Assembly: GCA_018136815.1 (NCBI GenBank) | Contig: CM030943.1 | Span: forward strand, 363,975 to 427,974 | Reading direction: 5' to 3' | From: Isochrysis galbana | Lineage: Eukaryota; Haptophyta; Isochrysidales; Isochrysidaceae | Length of the DNA stretch: 64,000 nt | Part shown: one piece after another, positions 30,725 through 41,347 of the stretch | How positions within the stretch are numbered: the first letter of the stretch is position 1 | How the letters are laid out: each line of letters begins with the position of its first letter | Made by a program: the position numbers and the translations under genes | The notes under the pieces: generated by a model | What the model was told of the DNA's origin: nothing | The model's database searches: none | The model's input: the letters and a program-made list of their open reading frames with translations, nothing else

Positions 30725-33144
30725 TCACTGCTCACGCTGCGGCTCGATAGCACTGCCATCCAGGAGCTTTTGCTGCTCAAAGTGTCGATGCAGCCACCAC
30801 GAAGTATTGGCCCGGCGCATCGGCTTATCACGACTGCTTGCGCGTTGAGACGTGCGAGTAGCATTGCGCCACACATTGCTGGAGTAGGCCTCTTGCGACC
30901 ATCGACGCGAAGAGCGTGTGCTTGAGAACAAGATATGCAAGTCATCCTCAAACAAGGAGAGGTCGCCGTACGCAGCTTCGATCACACCGAGCATCCGGTC
31001 GCGCTCCTCCGGGAAGCTACAGCTCGCTCCCTCAACGTTGATATCTTCCTCAGCGCTTCCCCGTCCACCTGAGAGCCAGAGCGCGCGGAAAGAGCCGCCG
31101 CGTGCGCGCATCAGCGGCTGTGATCGCTCTGTGCTAAATGTCGCCATATTTGAGCCGGGTCTGTCGGCAGCCGCATGCGGGCGAACGTCGAGAAGAATGA
31201 TGTCGCCAACGGAGCCACCCATCGCCAAGAAGCAGAATATCTCCATGATGCACCATAGGCGGTGGCGGTATGTGTCTCCCGCTAGCACGATGAGAGCCTT
31301 GCACGCGCTCACCTGTGCACAGCGGATCGTGCGGCTCCATCGCGGGCAACACATACATTGCAGATGGACACGGGTAGGCATAAACAAGGCTGCAACGCAC
31401 GCGCTTGTTTCGGAGCTGGGATCGCCACTCACATAGATGGGCAAGTAGGCTAAAGAGGCGTCGAGATCCTTGCGATCAATGCACGCCTTGTCTAGCCACA
31501 GCTGCGGGCTACGCCCACGGATTTGCTCGAAGCGCTCAGACCACTCTTTCAAGGCGGCATACCTACCGCAGTGGATGGGACGGTACCGGATGAAGCAATG
31601 CGGGCCGCAAGAATGCCTACTGTGCAGGCGCGCTAGTGTGCTGCACGTCGATTTCAGTGCCGGGCGCGAGGTGCAGAGAATGCGAGAGGAGGCAGGGCGC
31701 AGGCGATAGGGGGGCGCACTTTGCGTTGCCGTCGTCGCTCCACGAGTGCGAGACAAAGGCGTCGACCTCGCTGAGAGCCGCACTTCGGCGAGCGCCGACG
31801 AGTTCATACCGCTCACTTTCGCTGAGGTCGGAGCTGGCGAAGTGCTCCGGTCGCAGTGCCGAAAAGGGGACGGAGCAGAAGCGAGCAACTGCCTTGCGCA
31901 CACGATCTTCCAGCTGCAGCTGATCTCCGCCACCCATCAACAATACGACGGCCGCAAGCGAGCGCGTCGAGGCGACGTCGCCCTACGGGAAGGAGGGGTT
32001 GGAGTCTGTCACGCATACGCGTCTTGTGTGGCGCATGCCGTGGGATTGCCGTAGGCATATGTCGGCGTGCGGTAACTGATGGCCCATCGCACCGGCTGCA
32101 AACCCCACTCTCCGACTAGCCGACGAATGCGGCCACGGTTCTTCGCAGTGAGCGTCACGCAGAGCAAGAAAATGCACGCTGGCAACGAGACGAGCATCTG
32201 ATGGTGCCTCATGATAGTCACGTAGGGCGAGTCCGAATCGCCCTCTACAGAGATGACGCGGCCTTCAAAGACAATGGCCGCAGACATGCACACCGTCACG
32301 GAACCAGCCATGAGCATGCAGGCGCTCTGTGCCCTCGCGAGCGCACGGCGGGGATTGTGCCGCGCGATGCGCGCCAGTGCGTCCACAGTCATCAAGGATG
32401 ACGTGATGCACCCACACATGCCGCAAAAGCAAGACACTGCCGCACCAAGGCGCAGCGGCGCGGACGGCTTGCCCCGGCCGTCTTGGGCGAGCGGCAGCAG
32501 CGTGTAGACCAGCTCCGTCCCCGCCTGAGAAGCAGGTCGGCCGGGTGGTCATGACGATGAGCTGTGCTATGAGAGGAAATGGCGGAGCGGCGCACTGACG
32601 GGCAAGGCTCAACTTTTGCGCCAGAGCGCACCTCCGAGGCCAAGACGGCTGTCATCGCCGCGAGTACACCAAGCATCACGCGTAGAGCCCACCGGTCGGT
32701 CGGCCGAAGGATTAGGATCGGTGCCAGCACACAGCCGCAACGCATCAGCATGACGAAGGCTGCCATCAAGTTGTCCTCCGCCACGCCATTTTCAGCCCCT
32801 AGGGGGTTCGGATCCAAGGTGTGGAGGAGGAAGCTCATGTGTGACACAAAGGTGGGAGCACCACTGATGACGACGCATGCACCGAGCATGGTGAAGCTGA
32901 AGTACTGCACGCTCGACCTCCGCCTCTGATCGGTAACCCAGGCTCGCTGCAGATCAAGCAGCAGCCTGTCGAGTGGGCGGCCCACATCGAGCGATGGCAC
33001 GGGGCTTCCGGGGTGGAGTGCCATGCGTTTGAGGCGGATCAAGCGCAGAGCGAGCGGCACGGTTGCACCCAGCACCCAGATGGCGGCGAGTGTGTAGGAG
33101 TCGAGCGGGGGAAGCTGGCCCGATTGGTAATAGCGGGCTGCCAT
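30725..33144 (-). CDS. Multi-pass membrane protein with cytosolic TIR-like domain
   Basis: Five exons: 32632-33144, 32093-32524, 31720-31982, 31433-31562, 30725-31312; introns of 107, 110, 157 and 120 bp with donors GTGCGC, GTGCGA, GTGCGC, GTGAGT. Joined, 641 aa. Residues about 1-315 contain several hydrophobic segments (SYTLAAIWVLGATVPLALRL; VMLGVLAAMTAVLAS; LPACIFLLCVTLTA), probably six or more helices. Residues about 388-475 form an AFVSHSWSDD...KYAALKEW...LWLDKACID...LPIY...CKALIVLAGDTY...RLWCIMEIF series. I recognise this from predicted protist proteins; it resembles a TIR/SEFIR fold, with a Glu in WCIMEIF where TIR NADases often place the catalytic residue. Ends EERDRMLGVIEAAYGD. Function unknown; sensing or signalling is inference. 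The GTGCGA splice is the least certain. Confidence 0.72.
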
Positions 33145-33702
33145 GGGCAAAGGCAGGCGAGCGCTGCACCCAGGGGAGAGTGGCCGCTGTGAACGAGGCG
33201 GCGCGAGGGAAGGAGGAGAGCAGGTTGTGTGAAAAGGGGGCGGTGGAGGGGAAGAGGAGAGTTGGTAAGAGTGGTAATGGGGGAGGGGGGAGAGAAAAGG
33301 GAAGGGGGGGGAGAGGGGAAGAGCGCTCGAGTGAAAAGGAGCGGGAAGGGGGAAAAAGGTGGGGGGGGAGAGGAAGCGGCGGAGGGAGGGAGAGTGGGGA
33401 GGAGAGGGACGGAGTTGGGGGTGGGGCGGGGGGGTGATGTGTTGCGAGGTGGGCACCAGCACCCGAGTGGAGAGTGGGCCTGCCTGCTCCCTCCCTCCCT
33501 CTCTCTCTTCCCCCACCCCACGGCTCTCTCTGCTCTCTCTCTCACTCTCTTCACTAACACTCTGTACTCGTGCCGACCCCCCTCCTCCCCGCTCTCTCCC
33601 AATCTCTTCCTCTTCTTTCTCAGAAGTTGATATGAAGAGACGGTGACGACGACCGCCTCTGTTGGAAGAGCACAGAAGAAGGGAAGATCGCCGACGGCAG
33701 CT

Positions 33703-33746
<44 letters not shown>

Positions 33747-33939
33747 GGGAGAGGCAGGAGGAGACCGGAGGGAGCCCTCGAATAAGAGAAATGACGACAG
33801 GAGTGGAAGAGTAGAGTGAGAGCAGAGGTCGTTCTCTTTGTGCAGTGTATATATATCTTCTCTTCTCGAGGATGAGCGGGAGAGCGGAGAGAGAGCCACA
33901 GCACCAGGAGCAGGAGCAGGAGAGAGAGAGAGAGAGAGA

Positions 33940-33992
<53 letters not shown>

Positions 33993-34478
33993 GAGAGAGG
34001 GAGAGAGAGAGAGAGAGGGAGAGAGAGAGAGAGAGAGAGTCTCGAGCGCTCTCTGTCTTTCTCTTTGCCCCCGGGAGAGGGTGGGACCAGAAGGCAGGAG
34101 AGAGCGAGAGCTGTGTATCCAGTATCTAGATGACGAAGCCTCTGGGAAAAGGAGAGAGAGGGGGCGCGGACGGCGAGCTGGACCCCCCCCCCCCCCGCAG
34201 GGAGGGGACGCCGAGGGGAAGCGAGGCGGAACCGAGCAGGACCTGGGCTGTGCCCCCCCCCCCCCCAGGAGAGAGCGCGCGGGGGGGAGATGGGCGGTCT
34301 CGGCGGGGGGGGGGGGGGGGCGCCGGCCATGTCCTCTCCTCCTCCTGGAGGAGGCCTCGCTCTGCTGGCAAACTTTGGACGAAGGTGGGATGGAGAGAAG
34401 AGAACAGCTGCCCTCCTCGCGCCCTTCTGCGATCTGTGGGGGTGGTTGGTCTTGGCGGGTGAGGCGAGAGAGAGAGAG
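33145..34478. other. Low-complexity GA/CT-rich region
   Basis: G-rich promoter side of the TIR-like gene (33200-33480), then GA microsatellites at 33706-33743 and 33918-34040, and C and G homopolymers at 34186-34320. Long frames are all compositional. No gene supported. Confidence 0.6.
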
Positions 34479-34479
34479 A

Positions 34480-35092
34480 CGAGAGAGTGGAGAGTTGAGA
34501 CGAGAGAGCTTGAGAGCAGAGTTGAGACACGAGAGTAGAGTTGAGACGAGAGAGTGGAGAGTTGAGACGAGAGACGAGAGAGTTGAGACGAGAGAGCAGA
34601 GTTGAGACACGAGAGTAGAGTCGAGACGAGAGAGTGGAGAGTTGAGACGAGAGACGAGAGAGTGGAGAGTTGAGACGAGAGAGCAGAGTTGAGACACGAG
34701 AGTAGAGTCGAGACGAGAGAGTGGAGAGTTGAGACGAGAGACGAGAGAGTGGAGAGTTGAGACGAGAGAGCAGAGTTGAGACACGAGAGTAGAGTCGAGA
34801 CGAGAGAGTGGAGAGTTGAGACGAGAGAGCAGAGTTGAGACACGAGAGTAGAGTCGAGACGAGAGAGTGGAGAGTTGAGACGAGAGACGAGAGAGTGGAG
34901 AGTTGAGACGAGAGAGCAGAGTTGAGACACGAGAGTAGAGTCGAGACGAGAGAGTGGAGAGTTGAGACGAGAGAGCAGAGTTGAGACACGAGAGTAGAGT
35001 CGAGACGAGAGAGTGGAGAGTTGAGACGAGAGACGAGAGAGTGGAGAGTTGAGACGAGAGAGCAGAGTTGAGACACGAGAGTAGAGCCCCAT
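34480..35092. repeat. Two-tier minisatellite, 59- and 87-bp units
   Basis: The word GTTGAGACACGAGAGTAGAG recurs at 34521, 34601, 34688, 34775, 34834, 34921, 34980 and 35067: spacings 80, 87, 87, 59, 87, 59, 87. The 87-bp unit is the 59-bp unit plus a 28-bp duplicated GAGAGTTGAGACGAGAGAC block. All three minus-strand frames are open through it, because the unit has no stops on that strand, so the Ser-Leu-rich ORFs are not evidence of a gene. Confidence 0.93.
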
Positions 35093-35243
35093 GTTTCCCC
35101 ATTGGTGCGCCGCCTCGCTGCTCCGCCGCCGTTCCCTAGCGCCAACTAACGCCCGCTGGTCCCTGTTCGTAGAAAGAGCCCACACCAGGCTGTAGTCTCA
35201 GTGTCAATGGAGGTGCCCCGCCTGCTGTGTCTCACACATCTAG

Positions 35244-35397
35244 GTCTCTTCTCTCGTCTCAACTCTCCACTCTCTCGTCTCGACTCTACTCTCGTGTCTC
35301 AACTTGCTCTCGTCTCAACTCTCCACTCTCTCGTCTCTCGTCTCAACTCTCCACTCTCTCGTCTCGACTCTACTCTCGTGTCTCAACTCTGCAATAT
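35244..35397. repeat. Inverted copy of the minisatellite
   Basis: The same unit in reverse complement (CTCGTGTCTCAAC words at 35291 and 35375). With the main array it makes a large foldback with a roughly 150-bp spacer (35093-35243). Confidence 0.9.
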
Positions 35398-35436
35398 CGT
35401 GTAGACCAAGGGGAACATCATTGAGCTAGCGCGCTT

Positions 35437-35550
35437 AACTAAGTTTATACTTAGACGCGATGGAGCGCGCCGCCGCGACTCCCCTCTCCTTCGGGCCCCC
35501 CGACGAGGGCGCCCCACCAGTGCCCATGGAGCAGCCACCGACCGAAACTG
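35437..35550 (+). mobile_element. Copia-type 5' module with CTAAGT palindrome
   Basis: CTAAGTTTATACTTAG then ATGGAGCGCGCCGCC, coding MERAAATPLSFGPPDEGAPP; nearly the same as 3808-3910. Diverges after PMEQP. Confidence 0.65.
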
Positions 35551-35847
35551 ACAGGAGGCGTCACAGAACGCAGCTCGTGTTGTTTCAAGTTAGTATGGGT
35601 CGACTGGCTCCGAGAAACTCAGAAACTCTTTTCTGGCCAGAGGTCGTGCGTGCACACCACCGAGTGTTCGTCATGTTGGCATCACCTCCTCGACCCAAAA
35701 GTTTTTGGGAGGCCGATCGGCGGTGCACGCACGCGCCGCCTAGGCGGTACCGACCGAAACTGACAGGAGACGCCATTGAACGCGGCCCGTGTTGTTTTAA
35801 AGTTAGTATGGGACGACTGCCTCCGACAAACTCTTTTCTGGCCAGAT
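35539..35847 (+). repeat. Direct repeats of about 95 bp, 210 bp apart
   Basis: 35539-35641 and 35751-35847 both begin ACCGAAACTGACAGGAG and include GTTAGTATGGG(T/A)CGACTG and CTCTTTTCTGGCCAGA. The second ends just before the ORF at 35900. Confidence 0.85.
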
Positions 35848-35899
35848 GACGTTTTTGGAGCCATTCGGAAAAAAATGAGCGCTCATCTCAGGGTGGCAA

Positions 35900-36622
35900 A
35901 TGGGCCTGCTACATGTCACATTGGCGTTCGTTTCGCTTGGAATTATCTCTGGTCTCGAAGAGTGTGCGCAACGGAACGAGAAACTTCGTGCTTTCGTTGA
36001 CTCACTGCAGCTTGTGGACGCTCTGAACCTTGTTTACCAAAAGACCCCACCCGGGTGTGAGCGTTTGGAAGTGCCGTATGCGGGCCGGCTTGACGTGCTT
36101 CGGCGTTCGAGTGGACCGTTGCAAGTTCGGCTTCTGGACACCGAAGGTGCACCGCGCCAGTTGGACGCCCTTTCCCCGCGTACAGAGCACACTGTTCGCG
36201 GTAGTCTCCGCCAAGGATTCGAGCTCGATGGGCGATTTGTTTTTTCCGCGCGACTGGCGCCGATCGCCCGCTCTCTGCCAGAGGGGTTGCTTGCGACTGC
36301 AGACGGTGCAGTTCGCAGCACAGCGTTACTCGCAGCGACCCCTCCTCCGCCTGTCAAGCTTCTAGTGGTTCCCGTCTGTCCGGCGCGCTTCACCACAACA
36401 TCCGGCTGGAAAAGTTTTGTGGGCCCGGCGGTAGAAGAATCATCATTCATCTGCAAGGAGTACGTGGACGGTGAGCGCTGCAAAGTGATACCTCGTGACC
36501 CTTGCTACCCCCACGACCGCCCGCGCGGCGAGCCTTCTCGCGAGCTTGGGCGGTCTTTCTCTCCCTCCCTCCTACCCATCCACTCCGTCAGCCAAACGGA
36601 ACAGTGCCACGTGAGGGTATGA
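35900..36622 (+). CDS. Unknown protein, possible signal peptide
   Basis: 240-aa frame with balanced composition. It opens MGLLHVTLAFVSLGIISG, a possible signal peptide or anchor. The middle reads LVDALNLVYQKTPPGCERLE and LRQGFELDGRFVFSARLAP, and later VKLLVVPVCPARFTTTSGW; the last 45 residues are low complexity, so the true end or another exon may differ. I recognise no family. Because the 95-bp direct repeat ends 50 bp upstream, part of this could belong to an element. The frame's length and codon content are the only support. Confidence 0.4.
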   Translation: MGLLHVTLAFVSLGIISGLEECAQRNEKLRAFVDSLQLVDALNLVYQKTPPGCERLEVPYAGRLDVLRRSSGPLQVRLLDTEGAPRQLDALSPRTEHTVRGSLRQGFELDGRFVFSARLAPIARSLPEGLLATADGAVRSTALLAATPPPPVKLLVVPVCPARFTTTSGWKSFVGPAVEESSFICKEYVDGERCKVIPRDPCYPHDRPRGEPSRELGRSFSPSLLPIHSVSQTEQCHVRV

Positions 36623-37198
36623 GGGGGGGAAGCATTGCTCTAGGTGTTGCTTCCGCTCGCCCGGCGCTGCCCTCGCTCAGCCCAGCCACTGTCGTCCCTC
36701 CCGGTCAGAAGACGTTGGCGCGCCTCTCCGCCCGCCTATGTGGACGCATCTCCTCCCGCCTATGGGACGCCTGCGCGCCTTCGTACGGCGGGGTGGGGTG
36801 CAACCACCTGCTTTGGGGTGGCTGAAGGGAGCGAGGGCGCGGTGAAAGGGCAGGACCGGCTGCGATGTCCCCTTTTCTACGGTCAAATCGCCTTGCTGCA
36901 CGTTTGTACTATAAAAAAGGGGGTCCTTTAAGTAGAACTTATACCATCCACATGAGGGGCACTTGCGAAAAAAACAACCAAACCTGAGGTTGCACCCTCT
37001 TGACCGCCCTAGCCCTTGCTCCTAGCTTGGTGTGTGGCGCTTATTGTAGAGTCGTGCTGCTCCGCTAGCTTAAGCTATAGTGGAAAGCAGGGTGAAAAGG
37101 GTTTTTGTTGGAAGGCAAATTCTGCTACAAGAATTTCTTGCCGCAGCCGCCCTCTATGTGGATGTGGTGCCTGCCGCGATCTGAGATTGATTTGGCGA
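36623..37198. other. Noncoding stretch with shared repeat words
   Basis: 36960-37016 contains AACAACCAAACCTGAGGTTG and CACC, repeated at 62552-62578, followed by TTGACCGCCCTAG, the terminus motif in reverse. No gene supported. Confidence 0.5.
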
Positions 37199-38256
37199 TT
37201 ATTCACCGTCGCCAGGGGTGCAATCAAGAAGGGCTCGAGCACGCTCGGCTGGCGAACGCCCCTTCAGCTCGGCGCCCAAGCCGTCCGCACTTAAGGTTGG
37301 GAACTGCAAATCTTTGGCAATGATCGATCCGAGGGGTTCAAGCCTCGCTGGCGCGCCGTCTCCCACCTGCGCTATTACGCTAGTGTTGGCTACCCGCTCC
37401 AGGATGAGCGTCACACTGCCATCGCCACCATCGTCCACCCGGTGCCTGGCGAACAAGGAAGGCGGGAGGAGTTATGGACCGTTGGCGACAGGTAAGGACT
37501 CCCAAATTGGTCAACATGCTCATGCAGGTGTGACGGCCCATCATGCCACGCCAACCGCTGTGGCTGGCAACTGTGCCGCGTACGACTCTCTCTCATGAGG
37601 GCAGATGCAGGTGTAGCTGCGCGCTGGTGCAGCACGCACGATGCGATCGCAAAGCGGATGTCGGAGAACGTCGCGCCCTCTGTTGTGAAGACCAGCCGTT
37701 TGAGCGAACGGGTGCCCATCGGTGTGCCCGAGGTGACCTGCTGCCACATCGGCGCACCCGCAACGACCTCCGCGTAGCAGGTGAGCGCGCGCAGCAGGTC
37801 ACCAGGCTCAACCTGCCCGAACGAGCTGTAGCCGGGCAGCGCTCCCGTCACCACGATGTCGCCGTTGGTCTCATCTTCCTCGATCACAAGGCCGAGCGGC
37901 ACTCGTAGCTGCAGCCGGATCAGCTCGGACCTTGGCAGCCGCGGCTTGAAGTAGAGGCGCGTGATGCCCCGCGGCTCGCCATCATCGCCCAGATCCACAT
38001 CGATCCCCACCCGGTCAGAGATCGGCATGCGCGCCGTCGCAGCTTCCAGCGCAGGCTTCGAGCGAAGGAGGTTGCGAGCAGCGAGTACCGCGCCGCCCGC
38101 ACCGAGCGCGAGCAGGCCTGCCTCGATCGCTGCGGCGACGTCGCCGTCCGCCGCTGAGCTTAGAATCTCCCACGCTGGCTCCATCCCCAGCGGTGCGAGC
38201 GCTCTCGGTCGCGTGAGGGAGAGAGTGAGAGGCAGAACTACCCGTGAGAGGCGCAT
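37199..38256 (-). CDS. Putative plastid protein with PDZ-like fold
   Basis: Two exons, 37640-38256 and 37199-37445, intron 194 bp (GTGCGT donor, GCCAG acceptor); 287 aa. The N-terminus MRLSRVVLPLTLSLTRPRAL looks like a targeting presequence. Residues about 95-205 read RLQLRVPLGLVIEEDE, IVVTGALPGYSSFGQVEPGD, LLRALT and, later, SDIRFAIASHRVDDGGDGSV: a PDZ-like order with a carboxylate-binding-loop-like PLGL and a GxVxPGDxL turn. After it come VTLILERV and a variable tail (LSADGLGAELKGRSPAERAR). Similar PDZ-like proteins exist in algal and plant plastids, but the exact function is unknown. The splice restores the frame and gives a sensible VTLILERV strand. Confidence 0.65.
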
Positions 38257-38399
38257 GCGGTGCCAAAGACTTTGGGTTCTACTGGCCAAAGGGAGGAAAG
38301 CTCTGTATCCAGCAATACAGGGGGTTGGATGGGCGGTCTGCCCTGCCCCCCACCCTCTTGCGCTCGCGAGGCGGCCTCCCTCCGATTTCCCTAACGGTA

Positions 38400-39504
38400 G
38401 AAGGGGCCACGAGAGAGAGAGAGAGAGAGTGACGCCCCGCCCGCCCCCTGCGGCTCTCCCCCTTCCCCACCGCACTCCTCTCTCTGCGGAACGTGCGGCA
38501 GATCTCTCTGAAATGCACCCTTTCTCTCTCGCCGCTCTCCACGACAAAGCTGCGGCGGCGCCCGCAGTAGTCTCCAGTGAAGAAGAGCGAATGATCCCCT
38601 CTCTCTCCACCCCCCCCGACCCCCTCTCCATTATTGTATTGCTCCAATAATTGTCCCCTCTTCTCTCTCTCTCTCCCCCCCCCTCTTCTCTCTCTCCATC
38701 TCTTCATTTCTTTCTCTCTCTCTTTCTCTCTCTCTTCTCTCTCCCCCCCCGAGTTCTCTCTCTCTCTCTCTCTCGCTCCCCCCCCCCCGCCCTCTTCCTT
38801 CCTCCCCCGCCCTTCCTTCTTCTTCTTCTTCTTTCTCCCCACGACGACGAACTTCGGAAGCCTTCGCCCCCCCCCCCTCCCCCCGCGCGCCCCCCGCGCC
38901 GCGCGAGGGCCACCACACAGAGAGACCCGCCAGCTCATCTCTTAAGTACTCGAACCCCTTTTACTCTTTGAGAGGAGAAGGACTCTGCGCGGCAGCAGCC
39001 TCAAATAATAACTCCCCGCCCGCGCCTCTGATTCCGCAGAGAGAGGGTTGCTCGTTTCGTGGGTGCCGCGCGCGGCGATTTATTATGGGGACGGCCGATA
39101 GAATTTACTACTCGGACCCTACCGCACACCAACCCCCAGCAGATCTCTACGCATCCAATGAAGGGCAGCGAATTAATAATGGAAGAATCGATGGGGGACT
39201 TTAGAGTACTCTTCTGGAGAGGAGAGAGAGAGGGTCTTCTTCCTCGCGGCAGGGGAGCTACGCTGCTAACTACTCTCTCTCTCTCTCTCTCCCTCTCTGT
39301 CTCTCTCTCCCTCTCTCTCTCTCGTTCTCCCTCACACACGTCTCTCTCTCTCCTCCTCTCTCTCTCCATATCTCCGTCGTTGCGTTCCCCTCTCTCCTCT
39401 CTTTTCTCTTCTCTCCTCTCTTCTCTCCTCTCGCCTCCCCCTTCTCTCCTCTCCCCCGTCACCCTCCTGCCCCCCCTCTCCCTCCCCTCCCTCTCTCTCT
39501 CGCG
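38400..39504. promoter_or_regulatory. Shared CT-rich intergenic region between divergent genes
   Basis: Lies between the minus-strand PDZ-like gene and the plus-strand carrier gene. Contains GA at 38411-38429, CT/C-rich DNA at 38640-38900 and CT tracts at 39270-39500 that run to the carrier start codon. Likely holds both promoters; no TATA-like element is obvious. Confidence 0.45.
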
Positions 39505-41347
39505 ATGGACTCGGGCAACGTGTTCAAGGGACTCTTCTACGGCGGCTTCGCCTCGTGCGTGGCCGAGACGGGTAAGTCGCGGGCGAGCCACCCGCACGCG
39601 CCATCATCTCATCCCGCCGCAGGCTCCTTCTCCGTTCCTCCCTCCCTCCGCCCCCCCCCTTCTCCCCCCCCCCGCACTCCTGCGTCTCGCTCATTGCTCT
39701 CTCTCCCTTCCTACCTGAATCCCCAAAGCGCCCTGTGTCCCCGCGTTCTTCGCTCACAGCGCCACTCCGATTCCCTCTACCTCACCCTCTCTCCCTCTCC
39801 TCCTCCCCTTTCTCCCAGTCACGATGCCCATCGATGTGGTCAAGACGCGGCTGCAGATGGATGGAGCAGGTGGCGTCAAGGCGTACAACGGTACCATCGA
39901 CTGCGCGCAAAAGCTGGTGAAGGCGGAGGGACCGGGCTCGCTTTTCAAGGGTCTGCCGCCGGCGCTCCTTCGCCAGTCCACCTACGGCTCGCTCCGCTAT
40001 GGACTCTATGGGCCCATCCGCAACTCGCTCGGTGAGTGGTGCCGTGCGAGCAGTGAGAAAGGATAGTAGGGGGTGGCGGCGACGGCGCAGGGTTGGTGGA
40101 CACAGCGGTTGATAAACACGCAGGGGAGGTGGTAAAGGAACCTAGGTGGCACGGCAACGCACGGGCGAGGACGAGTTTTTGGGGAGCGGTACTGCAAGAG
40201 CGAGGTGAAAGGGTTGATTGCTGGAATGTGGATTGAGGGCGTGAGCGCAACAGAGGGTAAGGGAGACAATGAGACAGCGGAGGTTTCAACAAGACGGCGC
40301 GCGCGTGTATGCTTATTTGCGCGCGCGTTCGAACGGCTTGCGTCTCAAGCTCTCGACATATCTCTCACGCGGCCTGCAAAAGACGCGTGCCTCGGGCTCA
40401 CCTTCTGTCCTCGCTCATGCTCTCCAGGGGTTGCACCTGGCACGCCCAAGCACGAAATCCCACTCTACAAGAAGATCTTGGCTGGTGCAGGCGCAGGTGC
40501 GCTCTCATCGGCGGTCGCCAACCCCACGGACCTGGTCAAGGTTCGCCTTCAGACTGACGGCCAGCTCAAGGGTCCTGATGGCAACTACCTCCCTAAAAAG
40601 TACACGGGGATGGGTCATGCCTTCACCTCCATTGTCAAGGAGGAGGGCGTCCTCGGCCTGTGGAAGGGCGTCGGGCCCACATGCGGCCGGGCCACTGCGC
40701 TTGCGGCGGCCGAACTTGCGACGTATGACGAGGTCAAGGCGCGTTTCCTCCATACGGGCATCTTCACTGAGGGCCTTGCATGCACACTCGCCACGGCATT
40801 TGTAAGCGCTCCCCCCCCTCCTCGCGCGGCTCTTCCATGCACTGCGGGGCATGCTGACATCTCATTTGACTGGTGTTTAAGTCTGATGTGCGAGGGTGGA
40901 AGAATGCATGGGATGGCTGTCGTCAGGTGCCCCCGGATGGTTCCGCGCTTCACTCCCCCATTTATGGGCTTCAGACGAAGCGAGGGGCTGATTTGAATGA
41001 GGTTTGGTGTGATGGAGAGGTGTTGACAGGTCGGACGTTTCCAGGTTCATGACACACATGCACTTTTACCTTTTTCCCTTCTGCGGCGCGCTCAGGTCTC
41101 CGGCTTCGTCTCGACCGTTGCTAGCAGCCCATTCGACGTTGTGAAGTCTCGTGTGATGGGCCAACCGCTCGATGCGGCCGGCAACCCGACCATGTATTCT
41201 GGCATGGTCGACTGCTTCATCAAGAGCGCTCAGAGCGAGGGTGTTACGTCACTCTACAACGGTTTCTGGCCCAACTTCGGCCGTGTGGTGCCTCGCGTGA
41301 CGATCGTCTTCCTCGTGATGGAGCAGCTCAAGAAGAACTTCGGTTAA
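39505..41347 (+). CDS. Mitochondrial carrier, UCP/dicarboxylate-type
   Basis: Inner-membrane solute or proton carrier. Four exons: 39505-39571, 39819-40031, 40428-40801, 41096-41347 (donors GTAAGT, GTGAGT, GTAAGC); 301 aa, the standard length. Three repeats each carry the carrier signature: PIDVVKTRLQ, PTDLVKVRLQ and PFDVVKSRVM. LYKKILAGAGAGALSSAVAN and KKYTGMGHAFTSIVKEEGVL and AAELATYDEVK match the UCP / oxoglutarate / dicarboxylate branch. The substrate cannot be read from sequence alone. Splice phases agree at all three junctions. The start codon directly follows a CT tract. Confidence 0.93.

Noticed and set aside
34480-35092. CRISPR-like regular repeats
   Set aside because: There are no unique spacers; the whole unit repeats, and the DNA is eukaryotic.
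33620-35185. 521-, 466- and 339-aa Ser/Leu-rich minus-strand ORFs
   Set aside because: Three overlapping frames are open only because the minisatellite unit lacks stop codons on that strand.
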